Below are positions 11,129-22,134 of a stretch of 64,000 nucleotides of DNA, in pieces. Both the position numbers and the translations under genes were made by a program. The notes beneath the pieces were generated by a model. The model saw only the letters and a program-made list of their open reading frames with translations, made no database searches and was not told the origin of the DNA. How positions within the stretch are numbered: the first letter of the stretch is position 1; each line of letters begins with the position of its first letter. The DNA is taken from contig NC_088203.1 in assembly GCF_037126465.1 (NCBI RefSeq), forward strand, positions 87,854,668 through 87,918,667, given 5' to 3'. This DNA comes from Ornithodoros turicata (lineage: Eukaryota; Arthropoda; Arachnida; Ixodida; Argasidae).

Positions 11129-11347
11129 TTGTGGAAACCCGGGTTTCCACAACTGGCGCGGGGTCACAGTTCGTGCGTTCGACAGCGGGGAGGACGCAGC
11201 ACGCGTTGTTCATTTTTCATGGAATTTCATTTTCATTTCATGGAATAAGACCTTGTTTGTTGCTTGAACCTTTTGCTTGCTGTGTCTTCCTTGGCGACGG
11301 AATGGACGGGCTGACGCCCCGAGGTTGTGGAAACACGGTTTCCACAA
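11129..11347. mobile_element. Small element whose two ends are each palindromic
   Basis: The ends read TTGTGGAAAC and GTTTCCACAA. Each end is itself a near-perfect palindrome: 22 bp at 11130-11151, centred on CCCGGG, and 23 bp at 11325-11347, with one central base. The interior (about 170 bp) is non-coding. AT-rich flanks (ATAT) make the target duplication ambiguous. Confidence 0.65.
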
Positions 11348-11354
11348 TATATAT

Positions 11355-12130
11355 GTAGGGTGCGTCACGAAAACCTGACCAGAATTTTTATGAAAACCCT
11401 ATGAGAGCAGCACAGATGTTGTTTTTGCAGTTGAGTTCTACGGCCAGGCGGCCATCCCCTCGAAAAAAGCGTGCAACTACACGATGATTAATTAACTAAA
11501 ATTCATTAATTACCCTTTTAACTAGGGGATTTCGGGCAAAAGCGAGATAGCAAATTCAGAGACTATCCTCGTTGAACACCTTTCCACGTTTAAAAAATTC
11601 TGAAACACGCACGTGCGCTAAAATATTTATCCCCGAATTTTGGTATGCAAATGAGCCGAAACCGAAACCGCGGCGACAAGGAACACGGGGAGTACAGCGC
11701 TCATTTCACGTCAGTGGGTCACGTGATTTGGAGCGGTGAAGATAATTGGAGTAGGTGCCGCTCAGCTGGCCAGATAAGCCTCCGTCGGCGTGGGTGATGC
11801 GCTTCTCAGACACGCTTTTTCGGTTTCGGCTCATTTGCATACCAAAATTCGGGGATGGATATTTTAACGCACGTGCGTGTTTCAGTATTTTTTAAATGTG
11901 GAATGGTGTTAAACGGGGATAGTCTATCAATCTGCTATCTCGCTTTTGCCCGAAATCCCCTAATTAAAAAGTTAATTAATAAATTTTAGTCAATTAGTCA
12001 TCTTGTAGTTGCACACTTTCTTCTAGAGGATGGCCGCCTGGCCGAAGAACTCAACTGCAAAAACAACATATATGCTACTGTCATAGGGTTTTCATAAAAA
12101 TTCTGGTCAGTTTTTCGTGACGCACCTTGT
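11355..12130. mobile_element. Long-TIR non-autonomous element, about 0.78 kb
   Basis: The left end (AGGGTGCGTCACGAAAA) is matched by the right end (TTTTTCGTGACGCACCTT). The match continues inward for some 300 bp per arm: CTGACCAGAATTTTTATG, GTTGAGTTCT, GGCCAGGCGGCCATCC, TTAATTAA-rich spacers, GGGCAAAAGCGAGATAGC and a GGTATGCAAATGAGCCG block near the centre. No transposase frame. Flanks are TA-rich, so the duplication length is unclear. Confidence 0.8.
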
Positions 12131-12539
12131 ATATACATATATGTCTATAGATATAGGGGGGGGGTAATGGCAGGATAGGCTCGCCGTTGTTGGCCACAGA
12201 GAAGTGGGCGTCGTCACGACTATAGCAAACGAAAAAAAAAAAGAAAGAAAGAAAAAGAACGCAAAGCAAAACAAAACACAAAGGAAGGACGGGCGGATGG
12301 AGGATGGATTGGAGATATATAGAACTACACCGCCTAGCACGCTGCCAGCCAACCATAATCTGGAATGACATCGTTCTCACCCATGATTTGCTGGAAACGG
12401 GAGGCGTACGCCATTTTTCGTCATTCATTCGTCATCTTGTAGTTACATACCTTCTTCGAGAGGATGTCCGCTTGGGCGTATAACTCAAATTCAGAAACCA
12501 CACCTGTGCTGCTCTCCTAGCTTTTTCAAGAAAAAAAAT

Positions 12540-13655
12540 TGTGAGTGATGATAAAAGAAACACGCTGTGTTGTACATGGAATGAACTATTTAGTCAGGTA
12601 CATACAGAAATGAACCCGATCCAAAGATGAACTGTGATTTCTAACAACACATTTTCTGTCATTATCTTCTACATTTCCTCGTAAATGTCTTTTTAGTGGC
12701 GAGTTATTGCCGTCATGGGTGTTCCTCCTCGCCGCAAGTTGTTTAGGGGACACTGCGTCCTACACGCCGACTTCACAGGGGACATTTCCCGTACAGCGTG
12801 AGAGGAAACTTCAGAGGAAAAAAATCATGCGGTACACCCGGTGCAGGGTAATTTCCACCCTGGTTTAGCTGTCAGTGTGGCGTAATCGGTAGTACACTCG
12901 TGAAGGGCTGTCAAAGTTCGAATGTCTTATCGGAAAAAGGGAGCACAGACACCCAACAAGAAAAGAAAGAAGAACAACCGTAAATACATAACAGCTAACA
13001 GCGTATACCTAAGGAGTGCAGACAGCAAGGCATTTCATTCCCATCATCCATCACCTCACATTTCTTTCAAAACCTAATCCGATAACCCGTAAAATTTCGA
13101 GCAACGCGCCAGCCGGCTGGTCTCCCGGACGACCGTTGAGTTGCCCAAACTCTATCTCCGGAGATCCTCCTCGTATCTGCGACAGTGATCCAGATAAATG
13201 CAGTGGCACAGACACACCAGCCCGCTGAGCCCCTGGGCCCTAATAAATCTCCGTAGGAAGGACAGCTTGAGCTGTTGGCTGAGCGTGAGCCGAATGGGAG
13301 TCGAGATTTTGTTGTCGGATCAGATCAAGGTGGAAGGCCCTCGTGTGCTTACAAGGAGAAGATTCTACTTCGCAATTGGATTCACGTGGAGAAGATTTAG
13401 AAATGGAGAAAAAAGGGTAGGGATGATTGACTCGCGTGGTATGCGTCGCCGGTACGCCACTGCGATATGTATGAGAACCGGTTGTGATCACTCTTAATAT
13501 CTTGGACATATTTTTTTTACGTGATTTAAAGAACGCCATCGTTTTTGTGCGGTATGATTGGATCGGAATTTCAGAGAAGGCCTTCACCGAGCGCTCTGAC
13601 TGCGACACATATTGCGATAGTTGTTCGATATTAGGGAATAAGCAAAATATAGCAG
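12540..13655. other. No gene recognised; one SINE head fragment
   Basis: A tRNA-like segment at about 12868-12945 has an A-box-like TGGCGTAATCGG (12878-12889) and a weak B-box-like AAAGTTCGAATGT (12913-12925). It is probably the head of a diverged SINE. Frames at 13198-13497 and 13240-13659 overlap on opposite strands without motifs. Confidence 0.5.
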
Positions 13656-13658
13656 GCA

Positions 13659-14083
13659 CAGTGGCGTAGCCACGGGGGGGCTAGGGGGGGCTCGAGCCCC
13701 CCCCCCCTTCCTGCCACGGACCGACCTACACAAATCGTGCAAATCCGAGAACATAATATATGGGGGGAGGGGGACCAGTGTGACGATCGCGAAAGTTCTT
13801 GCAGTTCATGGCGTCTATCTAAGAAGCACTCTTGAATGGTTTTCAAAGTATGAGCTTTCAAAATACTTCCAATCTCGTGACACCACCTCATTGGTCATGA
13901 CAGCCTATACATGTAATCGTACTGTGAACGTCTAAATTAACTATTTTCGTTCCTTTTTTTAATCCTCAGTTTGCAGTGTGCACAAGTATGTGTGTGTTGT
14001 CGACACAGGATCAGCGGGGTGGTGGGGGGGGGCGAGTTTTCGTATCGAGCCCCCCCTACCTTGGAGTTCTGGCTACGCCACTG
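13659..14083. mobile_element. hAT-type MITE, 425 bp
   Basis: Termini CAGTGGCGTAGCCA and TGGCTACGCCACTG are inverted repeats. The subterminal regions also pair: a GGGGGGCTCGAGCCCC-like block on the left and GAGCCCCCC on the right. A perfect 8-bp duplication AGCAGGCA flanks it (13651-13658 and 14084-14091). It shares CAGTGGCGTA with the 8333 element but differs inside. Non-coding. Confidence 0.92.
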
Positions 14084-14504
14084 AGCAGGCAGCAATATTT
14101 TTAAATATTAAAACAATGCGTAGCGGTCTACGCGAATCAAACCAATCCAATGTTGCTACCAGTACTGCATCGTTATTTCATGTCATTACATCCAACGGGC
14201 TAGTATACATCCAAAAACGAGGTAGTACATACAGCACGCTTTTGCATTCAAAATGCCGTTCCGTCCAACGCGTACCTGCATCAATTTTTGACCAATATGT
14301 CAATAGGCCACTGCGTCCAACGAGCCATTACACCCATCGAGCTTCCACGTATGTCCTATACACGCCACTTGTCTTGAATGTCAAGGAGAATCGCTACACA
14401 AACACACGTCGAAATTATTTTCATGTGGTAGGCGCATCATCATCAGACACAGGCGACAGCAGAAGTGCGGACTTTCAACTGGCACTTTTATTCACCAGCT
14501 ATAT
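14084..14504 (+). other. No gene recognised
   Basis: A 177-codon plus-strand frame starts in the MITE at 13978 and runs to 14511, ending just inside the next LINE. It shows no motif and begins in transposon sequence, so it is treated as chance. Confidence 0.45.
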
Positions 14505-16045
14505 ACAATAGACATCCTTCTTGATCTAAGAAAGGCATTTGACTCTACTCAACACGAAATCCTTATTGAAAAGCTACCGTACTATGGTATTCGTGGCATA
14601 GCCCTTGATCTCTTCCGTAGTTATTTGTCCTGCAGATTACAATATGTTAGGCTGCATGGATATAGGTCCCTATCTCGCGAAATAAAATATGGTGTCCCGC
14701 AAGGGGGGGGGGGGTTATTGGCAGAAAGAAAGAAAAAGAAAAAAGTTAGGGGAAAGGCCAGCCATGCAGCACGCCGGCTTGCTATTCCCTAAACAAAACA
14801 AGAAGAAAAAACATAAATAAGAAAGAAAAAAGAAATAACAAAAAGATAAATAAATAGATAAAAACAAGAAGAAAAAAGAATGACAGAAACTCGGCTTACA
14901 GGGAGCCCAGGAGGCCCGTATCACGTGTGTCCCGCAAGGTTAAATGATGGGTCCAGTCTTATTTTCACTGTACATAAATGATATAGTGTCGGTCTCAAGC
15001 ACACCCGATATAATTATGTACGCCGACGACACCAGTCTATTCTTCACTTCCCATTCATTAAAACACGTATCCACAGAAATTAATAAATATTTCGATGGAT
15101 TATCAGCCTGGTTAACTGGAAATAGATTAACTTTAAATATAAAGAAAACCAAAATTATAGTATTTAGAGCTAAAAATAAAGTGATCGACCCCGCGTTCTC
15201 AATCAAAATAAATTCTATCAGCTTAGCAAACGTGGGTAGAATAAAATTCCTCGGCGTTTGGTTCCAAGAAAACCTTTCTTGGAATTCGCACGTTGAGCGT
15301 GTCTCTACAGACATGTCCAGAACTGTAGGGGCCATATACCGTATGACAAATTTACTTCCTGTGCAGGCAAGAGAAGTGTGTACTTCTGCCTAATTTACCC
15401 AAGACTTTATTATTGTTGTCTAATCTGGGGAAACACAACTGCGACTTACAATAATAAACTGCACATACTTCAAAAAAGGCTGTTCGCTATATTTCAGACG
15501 TAGCTCCACGTGCGCACACATCGAATTTTTCTCGAGATAATCGTGTTTTAACAATAGATAAAATTTTCATTTATAAATTAGGCATGCATGTATATAACAA
15601 TCTGAAGGCTGGGTTGGACGCCTTTTCTCCTAATATCCAATTACGTTATCCTATCAGAAATCATCCCCATTACACGCTTCCCTCGATAAGAACCAATTGT
15701 GGTGCGCAATCATCTAAATTTCTTATTCCAGCCTTCTTGAATAATTTTGATCACATTGTTAATAGTGCCACTTCTGTTAATAATTTTAACCAATCACTAT
15801 GCAATCATCTGCTGTTTGCAAATTCTTAATGCCGTCAGGTTAATAAGAACTTTTCTGTTTCTCCGCGTATATTCCCATTCGTTGTTTTTCTGCTAGGGGC
15901 TTGTACAATATATCTGTGAATCACATGAATAGTTAGCACTGTACTGCCACAAGGGTCCGGGTGCTTTGTCAGGCTTGTGCCTTTATACCCGGCACCCGCG
16001 TTTGTGTATTGTAGAAATGGAAATAAATAATAATAATAATTGGAG
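14505..16045 (+). mobile_element. Decayed LINE (CR1/Jockey-type) reverse transcriptase, plus strand
   Basis: The remnant begins in the reverse transcriptase palm: ILLDLRKAFDSTQHEIL (first catalytic Asp region), then YYGIRGIALDLFRSYLS and GVPQ. A 222-bp retroposon interrupts GVPQG. The frame resumes at 14944 with GPVLFSLYINDI, the catalytic YADD box, then NIKKTK and KFLGVWF. A stop follows near 15390. Later pieces encode the C-terminal region (15584-15829). The 3' end is an AATAAATAATAATAATAA tail near 16020-16040. The endonuclease is missing. It faces, tail to tail, the minus-strand LINE that follows. Confidence 0.88.
14705..14926 (-). mobile_element. Poly(C)-ended retroposon inside a LINE
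   Basis: A 222-bp insertion is flanked by a perfect 13-bp duplication GTGTCCCGCAAGG (14692-14704 and 14927-14939) lying on the LINE's GVPQG codons. Read on the minus strand it starts ACGTGATACGGG, passes a T-rich stretch, then a block complementary to AAGGCCAGCCATGC, and ends in CCAATAACCCC followed by a C run. A related copy lies at 60289. A 13-bp duplication suggests target-primed insertion by a LINE enzyme. No coding sequence or tRNA boxes seen. Confidence 0.75.
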
Positions 16046-16084
16046 TTTTAATAATAATTATTGCAATATATTGAATATATACAT

Positions 16085-18350
16085 AATACAGGCCCGTCTA
16101 AACCGATCGCGGTCAAGTGGCAAAACACTATGCGACTAGCGAGACAAAACTGAAACAAATACACTGAAAACACTGAAAAAACACAGACTGAAATAATTCC
16201 AAACAGCAACGTAGTGAACGATCTAGATAGTAAAATTATCAGCTTGGTTCATAACAATCCTGTACATCAAAGAAGGTAGTGCTCGTTTAACATCACTGAT
16301 AGTCTTAAAGTTTAAAGCATCCTGAGGTAACAAGTTAAATATGGTCGGCATATAATATCGACGATAATCCTTTCCATGATTTGTATAGATTGTAGGAACA
16401 TAATATAAATCTGAATATCTAGTGGTGTAGCAACTTGAGCGATCATTCCTAAATTCCTGTGACCAATAATGCCTTAGTATAACAGTTGTGGTAAAAAGGT
16501 CCTTCAAATTTGGCATGCCATATAGCTTGAAGAGGTCAACTGTTTCTAAACATGACCCGAGTAACCGCCCGTAAGACAAACTTCTAAGCGATACACGGAG
16601 AATACGGTCAATTCTATCACTCCAAAATATAGAACAGTTAAAATACAAGGTGATACCGTAATGTAAATGAGAATAACCGAGATGTTGTAAGATTAACCGT
16701 CGTACAGGGTAAGGTATGAAAGTTCTAACATTATACAGAAGACAAGCGACGGAGCGTAATTTCCTTGCAATGCTCGAAAGGTGAGTATTCCACTTCATGT
16801 CCGAATCTAAATAAATGCCCAGATGCTTAATAGAAGAGACATATGGCAACGAAACGCAATCACAATCATAACATTCCGACCCATATGCAGATATACAGGC
16901 AAATTACAAGATATTTGCTTCAAAGGGCTATGGAAGCATATAAGCTTCGACTTCAAGGGATTGACATGCATGGAATTGCCATTAAACCAATCCATTAACA
17001 AACGAATGTTGGCTTGTAAACACTCTACAGCCTGTGTGTAAGAAATATGACTTGTTAGAAGCAAAGTCGTCAGCGTATTGAAAGATGTATGCGCCTTTTG
17101 TAACTCTTGGAAAGTGGTTGACGTATATATTAAAGAGGAGCGGAGCCAAGCAATACCCTTGCGGGACACCAGCACGTATGGAAACAGGCCTGCTCGTGGC
17201 ATCTTTTATTTTAACCCTTTGCGTTCTATTATGTAGATATGAGTGAAACCAATTGTAAAAGGGTCCTCTAAACCCAATAGCTTCTAATTTTCTCAAGAGC
17301 TGAGCGTGACTGATGACATCGAACGCTTTAGATAAGTCTACTGATAGTGCTACCGTAACGATGTTATTGTCCAAAGCTTCGTAAACATGGTCACATAAGT
17401 CTTCCAATAACGATATCGTACCTTTAGCTTTTACAAAAACAATACTGATTCTCAGAAAGTAATCCAAATTTTTCAAGAAAGGAATTAGCAATTCTACGCA
17501 CATGCTTTTCCATTATTTGAGATATTATCGGCAAAACCGAAATAGGACGGTAGTTCGTCAACAAGTCACGTTTCCCATTTTTGAACAACGGGCGCACAAC
17601 AGAAGTTTTCAGCCCAGAGGGAATATAGCCAGAACGAAAGGTACCATTGATTACAAAAAGCAGTATTTCCTTCAAGACTGAGAAGTTACGTCTGATATCA
17701 GCAATCCTAATCCTATCAGGACCAGCAGCCTTATTGCACCGAAAACTAGATATAATTGACCATAAATGAGCTTCTGTCATCTCATGCAGAAATGCAGACG
17801 CAATAGAGGAAGATTGAACTGGATAATCACAAGGAGCGGATTCCTCTGAAGACGTACGACCAAAATGAGTGCTAAAATCCTCGGCTAGTCGCATTGGTGA
17901 CAAATCAAATTTAGAGATAAAGACATCCTCCCATCACTATCACTACTAAAACCACGCAAATTGTTAATAAGCCCCCCAAGTCTTTTTTTGAGTTTCTGCT
18001 GTTTTTTTGAAAAGCATTATAATAATAACGCTTCTTTGCCAATTTAAGCATGTTGTTAACCCTGTTCCTTTGGGTTTTGTATTGCAATATCAATTCATCA
18101 TCGGAAGGTCTATTACGCACTCTTGTCCACACGGCATTTTTTTTTCCAGCTATTTCCGCCAAGATGTTGTTTGTTAGCCAGTAGTGGTGAGAAAGTCTCC
18201 TTTTCCGATAAGTCACCAACCTTGCCTTCTCGTAAAAGTAATAAAAACAATCAACCAGCCTATCATGGACTTGAGCATGATTGCCAATGCTAAGCATGGC
18301 ATTCCAATCGTTATTCCCTAACAGTCTGTCAAGAATCCTAGTGTCAACAT
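16085..18350 (-). mobile_element. Decayed LINE (CR1-type), minus strand, 2.3 kb
   Basis: Reading leftward from 18297: a linker typical of the region between endonuclease and reverse transcriptase (AKKRYYYNAF); then 17903-17424 with FRCNKAAGPDRI and NYRPISVLPIISQIMEKHV; then 17503-16982 with LSVDLSKAFDVISHAQLL, AGVPQG and FQYADD; then 17202-16807; then 16849-16223 with IKHLGIYLDSDMKWNTHL and the C-terminal domain. The overlapping frames mean a few frameshifts break one ORF2. The 5' end lies at a TAA microsatellite near 18355, and the 3' end lies in AT-rich sequence near 16085. The apurinic endonuclease is absent. Confidence 0.9.
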
Positions 18351-18354
18351 TTTC

Positions 18355-18373
18355 AATAATAATAATAATAATA
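18355..18373. repeat. (TAA)n microsatellite
   Basis: About six AAT/TAA units at the 5' boundary of the minus-strand LINE. A similar tract near 16027-16041 marks the tail of the plus-strand LINE. Confidence 0.9.
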
Positions 18374-18374
18374 A

Positions 18375-20409
18375 ACTGTTGAAGTATTATGGGTTGGTTT
18401 CGATGCCGTTCACAAGGTGTACGATTTTTTCGCTTTGTTTATTTATTTAAGCAAAAATGACGCATTTACTGAAAAAAAAGAGAGAAAGAAGTCAACAATA
18501 TACTTTACATCGATACAACGTATCATTATACGCGCAGCTGTCGCGGTAATAAATCAACAAGCGAAGACCACCGGTTTTAGGAAGAAAACAAAATGTATAA
18601 TCACGCTCTAGTTGCGTAAGCCAACCATCACTACGCCGCTTGCAAGAGTTTATAATAAGCTCGTATAACGCCACGATTATTTTTGTATGAGCTGTTTGCG
18701 TCGTTCCAAGGGCTCTTATGGACCTGCCTTTGAAACCGGTTCCCGGTAAATGAGCGCTTAATTGCGCGAGAAGACGATGTCACAGTTTAGTCCGGTATAT
18801 CTAATTACGCGTACAAGACATTTGGCGCGCATTTTGCTCGGGGATGTCAATCAAGTCCCGCTGAGAAGGAAAGGGAACCGACAATGAACTCGCGGCAAGC
18901 CAAGGAGGTCGAATAAGTGTGACGGCCACAAAATTCGGGAAGCAGCTCTACAATATTCCGTGTCGTCATGGTGAAGTGCGCTGTTGTCCCTCCCTGGGAC
19001 ATTTTTCGTGAAGATGTAGAAAGGCTTCGCAGCATCTATGAACACCGTAAAATGAAGGGCGAACTATTAACGACTTTTAGCACATCATAAACTCTACGCT
19101 ATCCCCTTTGCGTGCGTAACGGATGACGTGAAATTAAGAGGCAATACAGAGAGCTTCGCGCATTGCACAGAAGCACTACGGTATAGGGACCGTGCGACAC
19201 CTAAAGGGGGCGCGCTGCACCGTCGCGACAGCGCCGCAAGTGGCCGTCTTGGACGTATCCGACGTGATACCACGCCGCCCGTTCTATGCATTCTCAAGTG
19301 GAACCGTAGCTTGCGTGGCGACCGCCGTAATTAGAAGGACTAATTTTCGAAGTGCAAATAACGTGGAACCTTTCTGGGGCGCGAACGAAGTGAATGGAGA
19401 CAAACTGCACAGAAGCAACCACCGTATTTATAATGCATCTAACAGTACGGAAGGAGAGCAGCCACTCGCGTCTGTCCGGTCAAAACACCTGTAAGTGATA
19501 CGTCGAGAGGACAGTTATTTGACTCCTCACAAAATCCTGGCTTGCTAGCGAAGGCTATATGCGTGTATTCCTCTGACTCCAGCCATTTGTAATATCATGT
19601 TTTTGACTGAGTCTTGTTCTTGTATTCCTTTCGTCGTCTTTGCACACACATAGCTTCGTCACTGAAATTTAGATCGTGCGTCCGGTTTATCCATACAAAA
19701 AAACACGTGGGTTCACAACTTATTGCCTGAACTTGTACTGCAGTTTTTCCAGCATCTTCAGATACAATAACTCTAAAGAGATCCTCAAAGAAGAAAGTAT
19801 ATGAGGTTTTACCTCGGCTACCGCCGTAAGCTTGCGGGACGACAGCTGTGAAATGGTCGGTGAGTAAATACTAAACCTTTTGGACAACGTAGAACTTCTG
19901 TTCTCACTGTGAGACTCGTCATACCAGGAGCAATATGGGCTCTGGGCACTGGCGATGAAACACCTCAATCATTATCTCGAAATAGGTTGCCGTTTGGTCG
20001 GTGCATTTGACGGTGATATCCAGCGGCGTTTCACCGTCACGAAAGTGGCAACTGTAAATCATTGATCATTTTGCAGGTCCTCATTCAGTTTCATTGAAAC
20101 TAGAACAAAAGAAATAGAATATATTCGCTCATGTTGTGCACACCCCATGCAATGGCCGAACGCGCGTCACAAACGCTATTCGCTGCGAGTCTAGTGACCT
20201 CGCTGGTATTGGAAGCGTAGAAATCACGAGAAATTAAGCATCTGGTCCCTAATGAAGAGTTCTTTTAGGTGCAGGCACAGTTAGCGATGCTGTGGCAAAA
20301 AAGATGCCCGCACTTCACATGTAAACAAAGCTGGCTACCCGGCGGCTATCAGGCAAGGTACTTTCTCCGGAGGCCGCATCGCGGCGCCACCAGTTTGTCG
20401 CACAGTCTC
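18375..20409. other. No gene recognised; one copy of a 36-bp repeat unit
   Basis: A block starting GAGCTTCGCGCATTGCAC at about 19149 recurs at about 20540 and 20701, inside the 161-bp tandem repeat, so it marks the same repeat family. Short frames on both strands lack motifs. Confidence 0.5.
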
Positions 20410-20410
20410 T

Positions 20411-20735
20411 ATACCTTATGTACGCAAACGTGATGGCGTACGATGCACTAACTAGAGAGTTTTGGTGCATCGTACGCTGTCGTCTTTGAGCACGTAAGGA
20501 ACAGCACTGGTGGTTCTGCGCACGCGCAAACAATAAATAGAGCTTCGCGCATTGCACAGAAGCACTACGGTATACCTTATGTACGCAAACGTGATAGCGT
20601 ACGATGCACTAACTAGAGAGTTTTAGTGCATCGTACGCTGTCGGCTTTGAGTACGTGAGGAATAGCATTGGTGGTCCTGCGCACGCGCAAACAATAAATA
20701 GAGCTTCGCGCATTGCGCAGAACCACTACGCTATA
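20411..20735. repeat. 161-bp tandem repeat, two copies, each with a hairpin
   Basis: ATACCTTATG occurs at 20411 and 20572, and ATACCTTACG at 20733: a constant 161-bp spacing. Each unit holds an inverted repeat: GCGTACGATGCACTAA, a short loop CTAGAGAG, then the complement ending GTACGC. The arms are perfect in the second copy and have one change in the first. Each unit also has a CGCACGCGCAAACAATAAA segment. Related but diverged pieces lie at 19100-19190 and 57830-58060. Confidence 0.85.
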
Positions 20736-20837
20736 CCTTACGCACGCAAAGGCGATACTCTCTACTATCTCCACTACGACTAAAACCCTCTAATATCTCC
20801 ACTATGTCCTATATTTTATGCCAACCAGCGGCATTCC

Positions 20838-21045
20838 ACGCCGAGACTGTATGAGAGGCGACCAGGGTTCTAATCCGGGCGCAGGCTGTGCTGTCCGGGT
20901 CTTTTCCCTACCTTTTCTCCAGACGCTTTAAGACAAATGTCGGCACAGTTTCCTGTGAAGTCGGCCCAGGACGCACGATCCCTCCGAGCAACATGCCGCC
21001 AGGCAGGCAGGCAGATCGCTCGGAAATACCGCGCCACCACCACCA
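20838..21045 (+). mobile_element. tRNA-derived SINE, plus strand
   Basis: A B-box-like GGGTTCTAATCC near 20864 is followed by the conserved SINE body: GTGCTGTCCGGGTCTTTTCCC, then ATGTCGGCACAGTTTCC and AAGTCGGCCCAGGACGCAC. The A-box half is diverged. It sits directly before a second SINE in the same orientation. Confidence 0.8.
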
Positions 21046-21137
21046 GCACTGTAACTGCTCAACATGAACGTAGGATGTGTGAGGCTGTTTGCAGCACTGT
21101 TGTCACGCATGCGTTAGCGACAGAAGAAAGAGAAAAG

Positions 21138-21390
21138 AGTTCCTGTAGCTTAGTGGGTTAAATGATTGCCTTCCATGACGAAACTGGGAAGTGACCAGGT
21201 TTCGAATCCCGGCATTAGTAGTGCTATCCGCGTGTTTTCCTCGGATGCTTTAATGCAAATGCCTACGCGGTTCCCTGAGAAGTTGGCTCAGGTTGCACGA
21301 TCCTCCCCAACAGTCTGTCTCCCGCCACATCGGCAGGCAGCTCGGTCGGCAATAACGTGCCACCAACCGACCGAAGTGGGCAGAATTGTG
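21138..21390 (+). mobile_element. tRNA-derived SINE with both pol III boxes
   Basis: A-box-like TGTAGCTTAGTGGGT (21144-21158) and B box GGTTTCGAATCCC (21198-21210) have normal tRNA spacing. The body carries the usual CGTGTTTTCCTCGGATGC and GAAGTTGGCTCAGG blocks, diverged from the family, and ends in sequence shared with the preceding copy (CAGGCAGCTCGG). Non-coding. Confidence 0.82.
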
Positions 21391-22134
21391 TCTGGAATCC
21401 GAAGGCAGAAGATCGAAAACGCATTGGTTCTTCAGGCCTTTCGTTCTTTGACTCATTCCAAGCGATGCCACATTTTCATTAGCGCACTAGTTCCCGTGAC
21501 ATTATGTTTCCAAATTCATTGAGTGGGATGTGTCCCTCATGCTGTATTTTATAAGAACTTACCACCCTCTATTTTTCGTCAACTGCCCTTTGGCATATTC
21601 CCCGCTCCATAAGCAGTTGGGTTCCTACGACTGTGACTGTGTCTACCGGAACGCACCGCTGGAATAAGGACTGGCAGATGTAAGCCATACTGAGGTACAA
21701 AACAGAGTTACAAATCACGACCTGCTATCAACGTCAGAGGACACGCGCAAAGCTCCCACCACTGCAGGGAAGCAGTTCTGGCGGACCTCGCATAGCTTTG
21801 GGACTAGGCCAAGGTGTGTGTAGACAGGTAGCGAAACTCCCATAGGCCCCTGCGTCTTCACAATGACGCCATGATAGAGACCGTCAGCGCCATCCATACG
21901 TTGCGCGGACTACTACGATTGTAAACAAATGAGGACAGAGATGACATCAGCAGTATGAACATTGTTCAGTTCATAATTCACCATGGTAGGTTTGCACGCG
22001 TGCGCTTTGTTTGCATTTTATTCAGAACAGCTGAAAGAGATATTCCAAATGCAACCAAACTTTCCCTTTTCCTGACCAAACCATACCAATCGCCCAGCAA
22101 TACCAGACGAGAACAGAGAAAATAAATTACATCG
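21391..22134. other. No gene recognised
   Basis: Short frames on both strands, no motif, no clear repeat other than AT-rich sequence near the right edge. Confidence 0.45.

Larger units (their letters stand above)
10915..12535. mobile_element. Outer inverted-repeat element split by nested insertions
   Basis: The left piece (about 10915-11040, with GACGGACATCCTCTCC and CATGTAACTACAAGA) is matched in inverse by a right piece (about 12430-12535, with TCTTGTAGTTACAT and GAGAGGATGTCCG). Both resemble the ends of the complete element at 11355-12130, so they belong to a related family. Between them lie that element, a smaller one at 11129-11347, and a fragment near 12330-12415 related to the MITE at 24332. 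The outer boundaries are approximate. Confidence 0.5.

Noticed and set aside
13978..14511. 177-codon plus-strand frame
   Set aside because: Begins within the hAT-type MITE and ends in the LINE; no motif.
20411..20735. Possible CRISPR-like array
   Set aside because: Only two 161-bp units that are alike throughout; no short repeat with variable spacers, and the context is eukaryotic.
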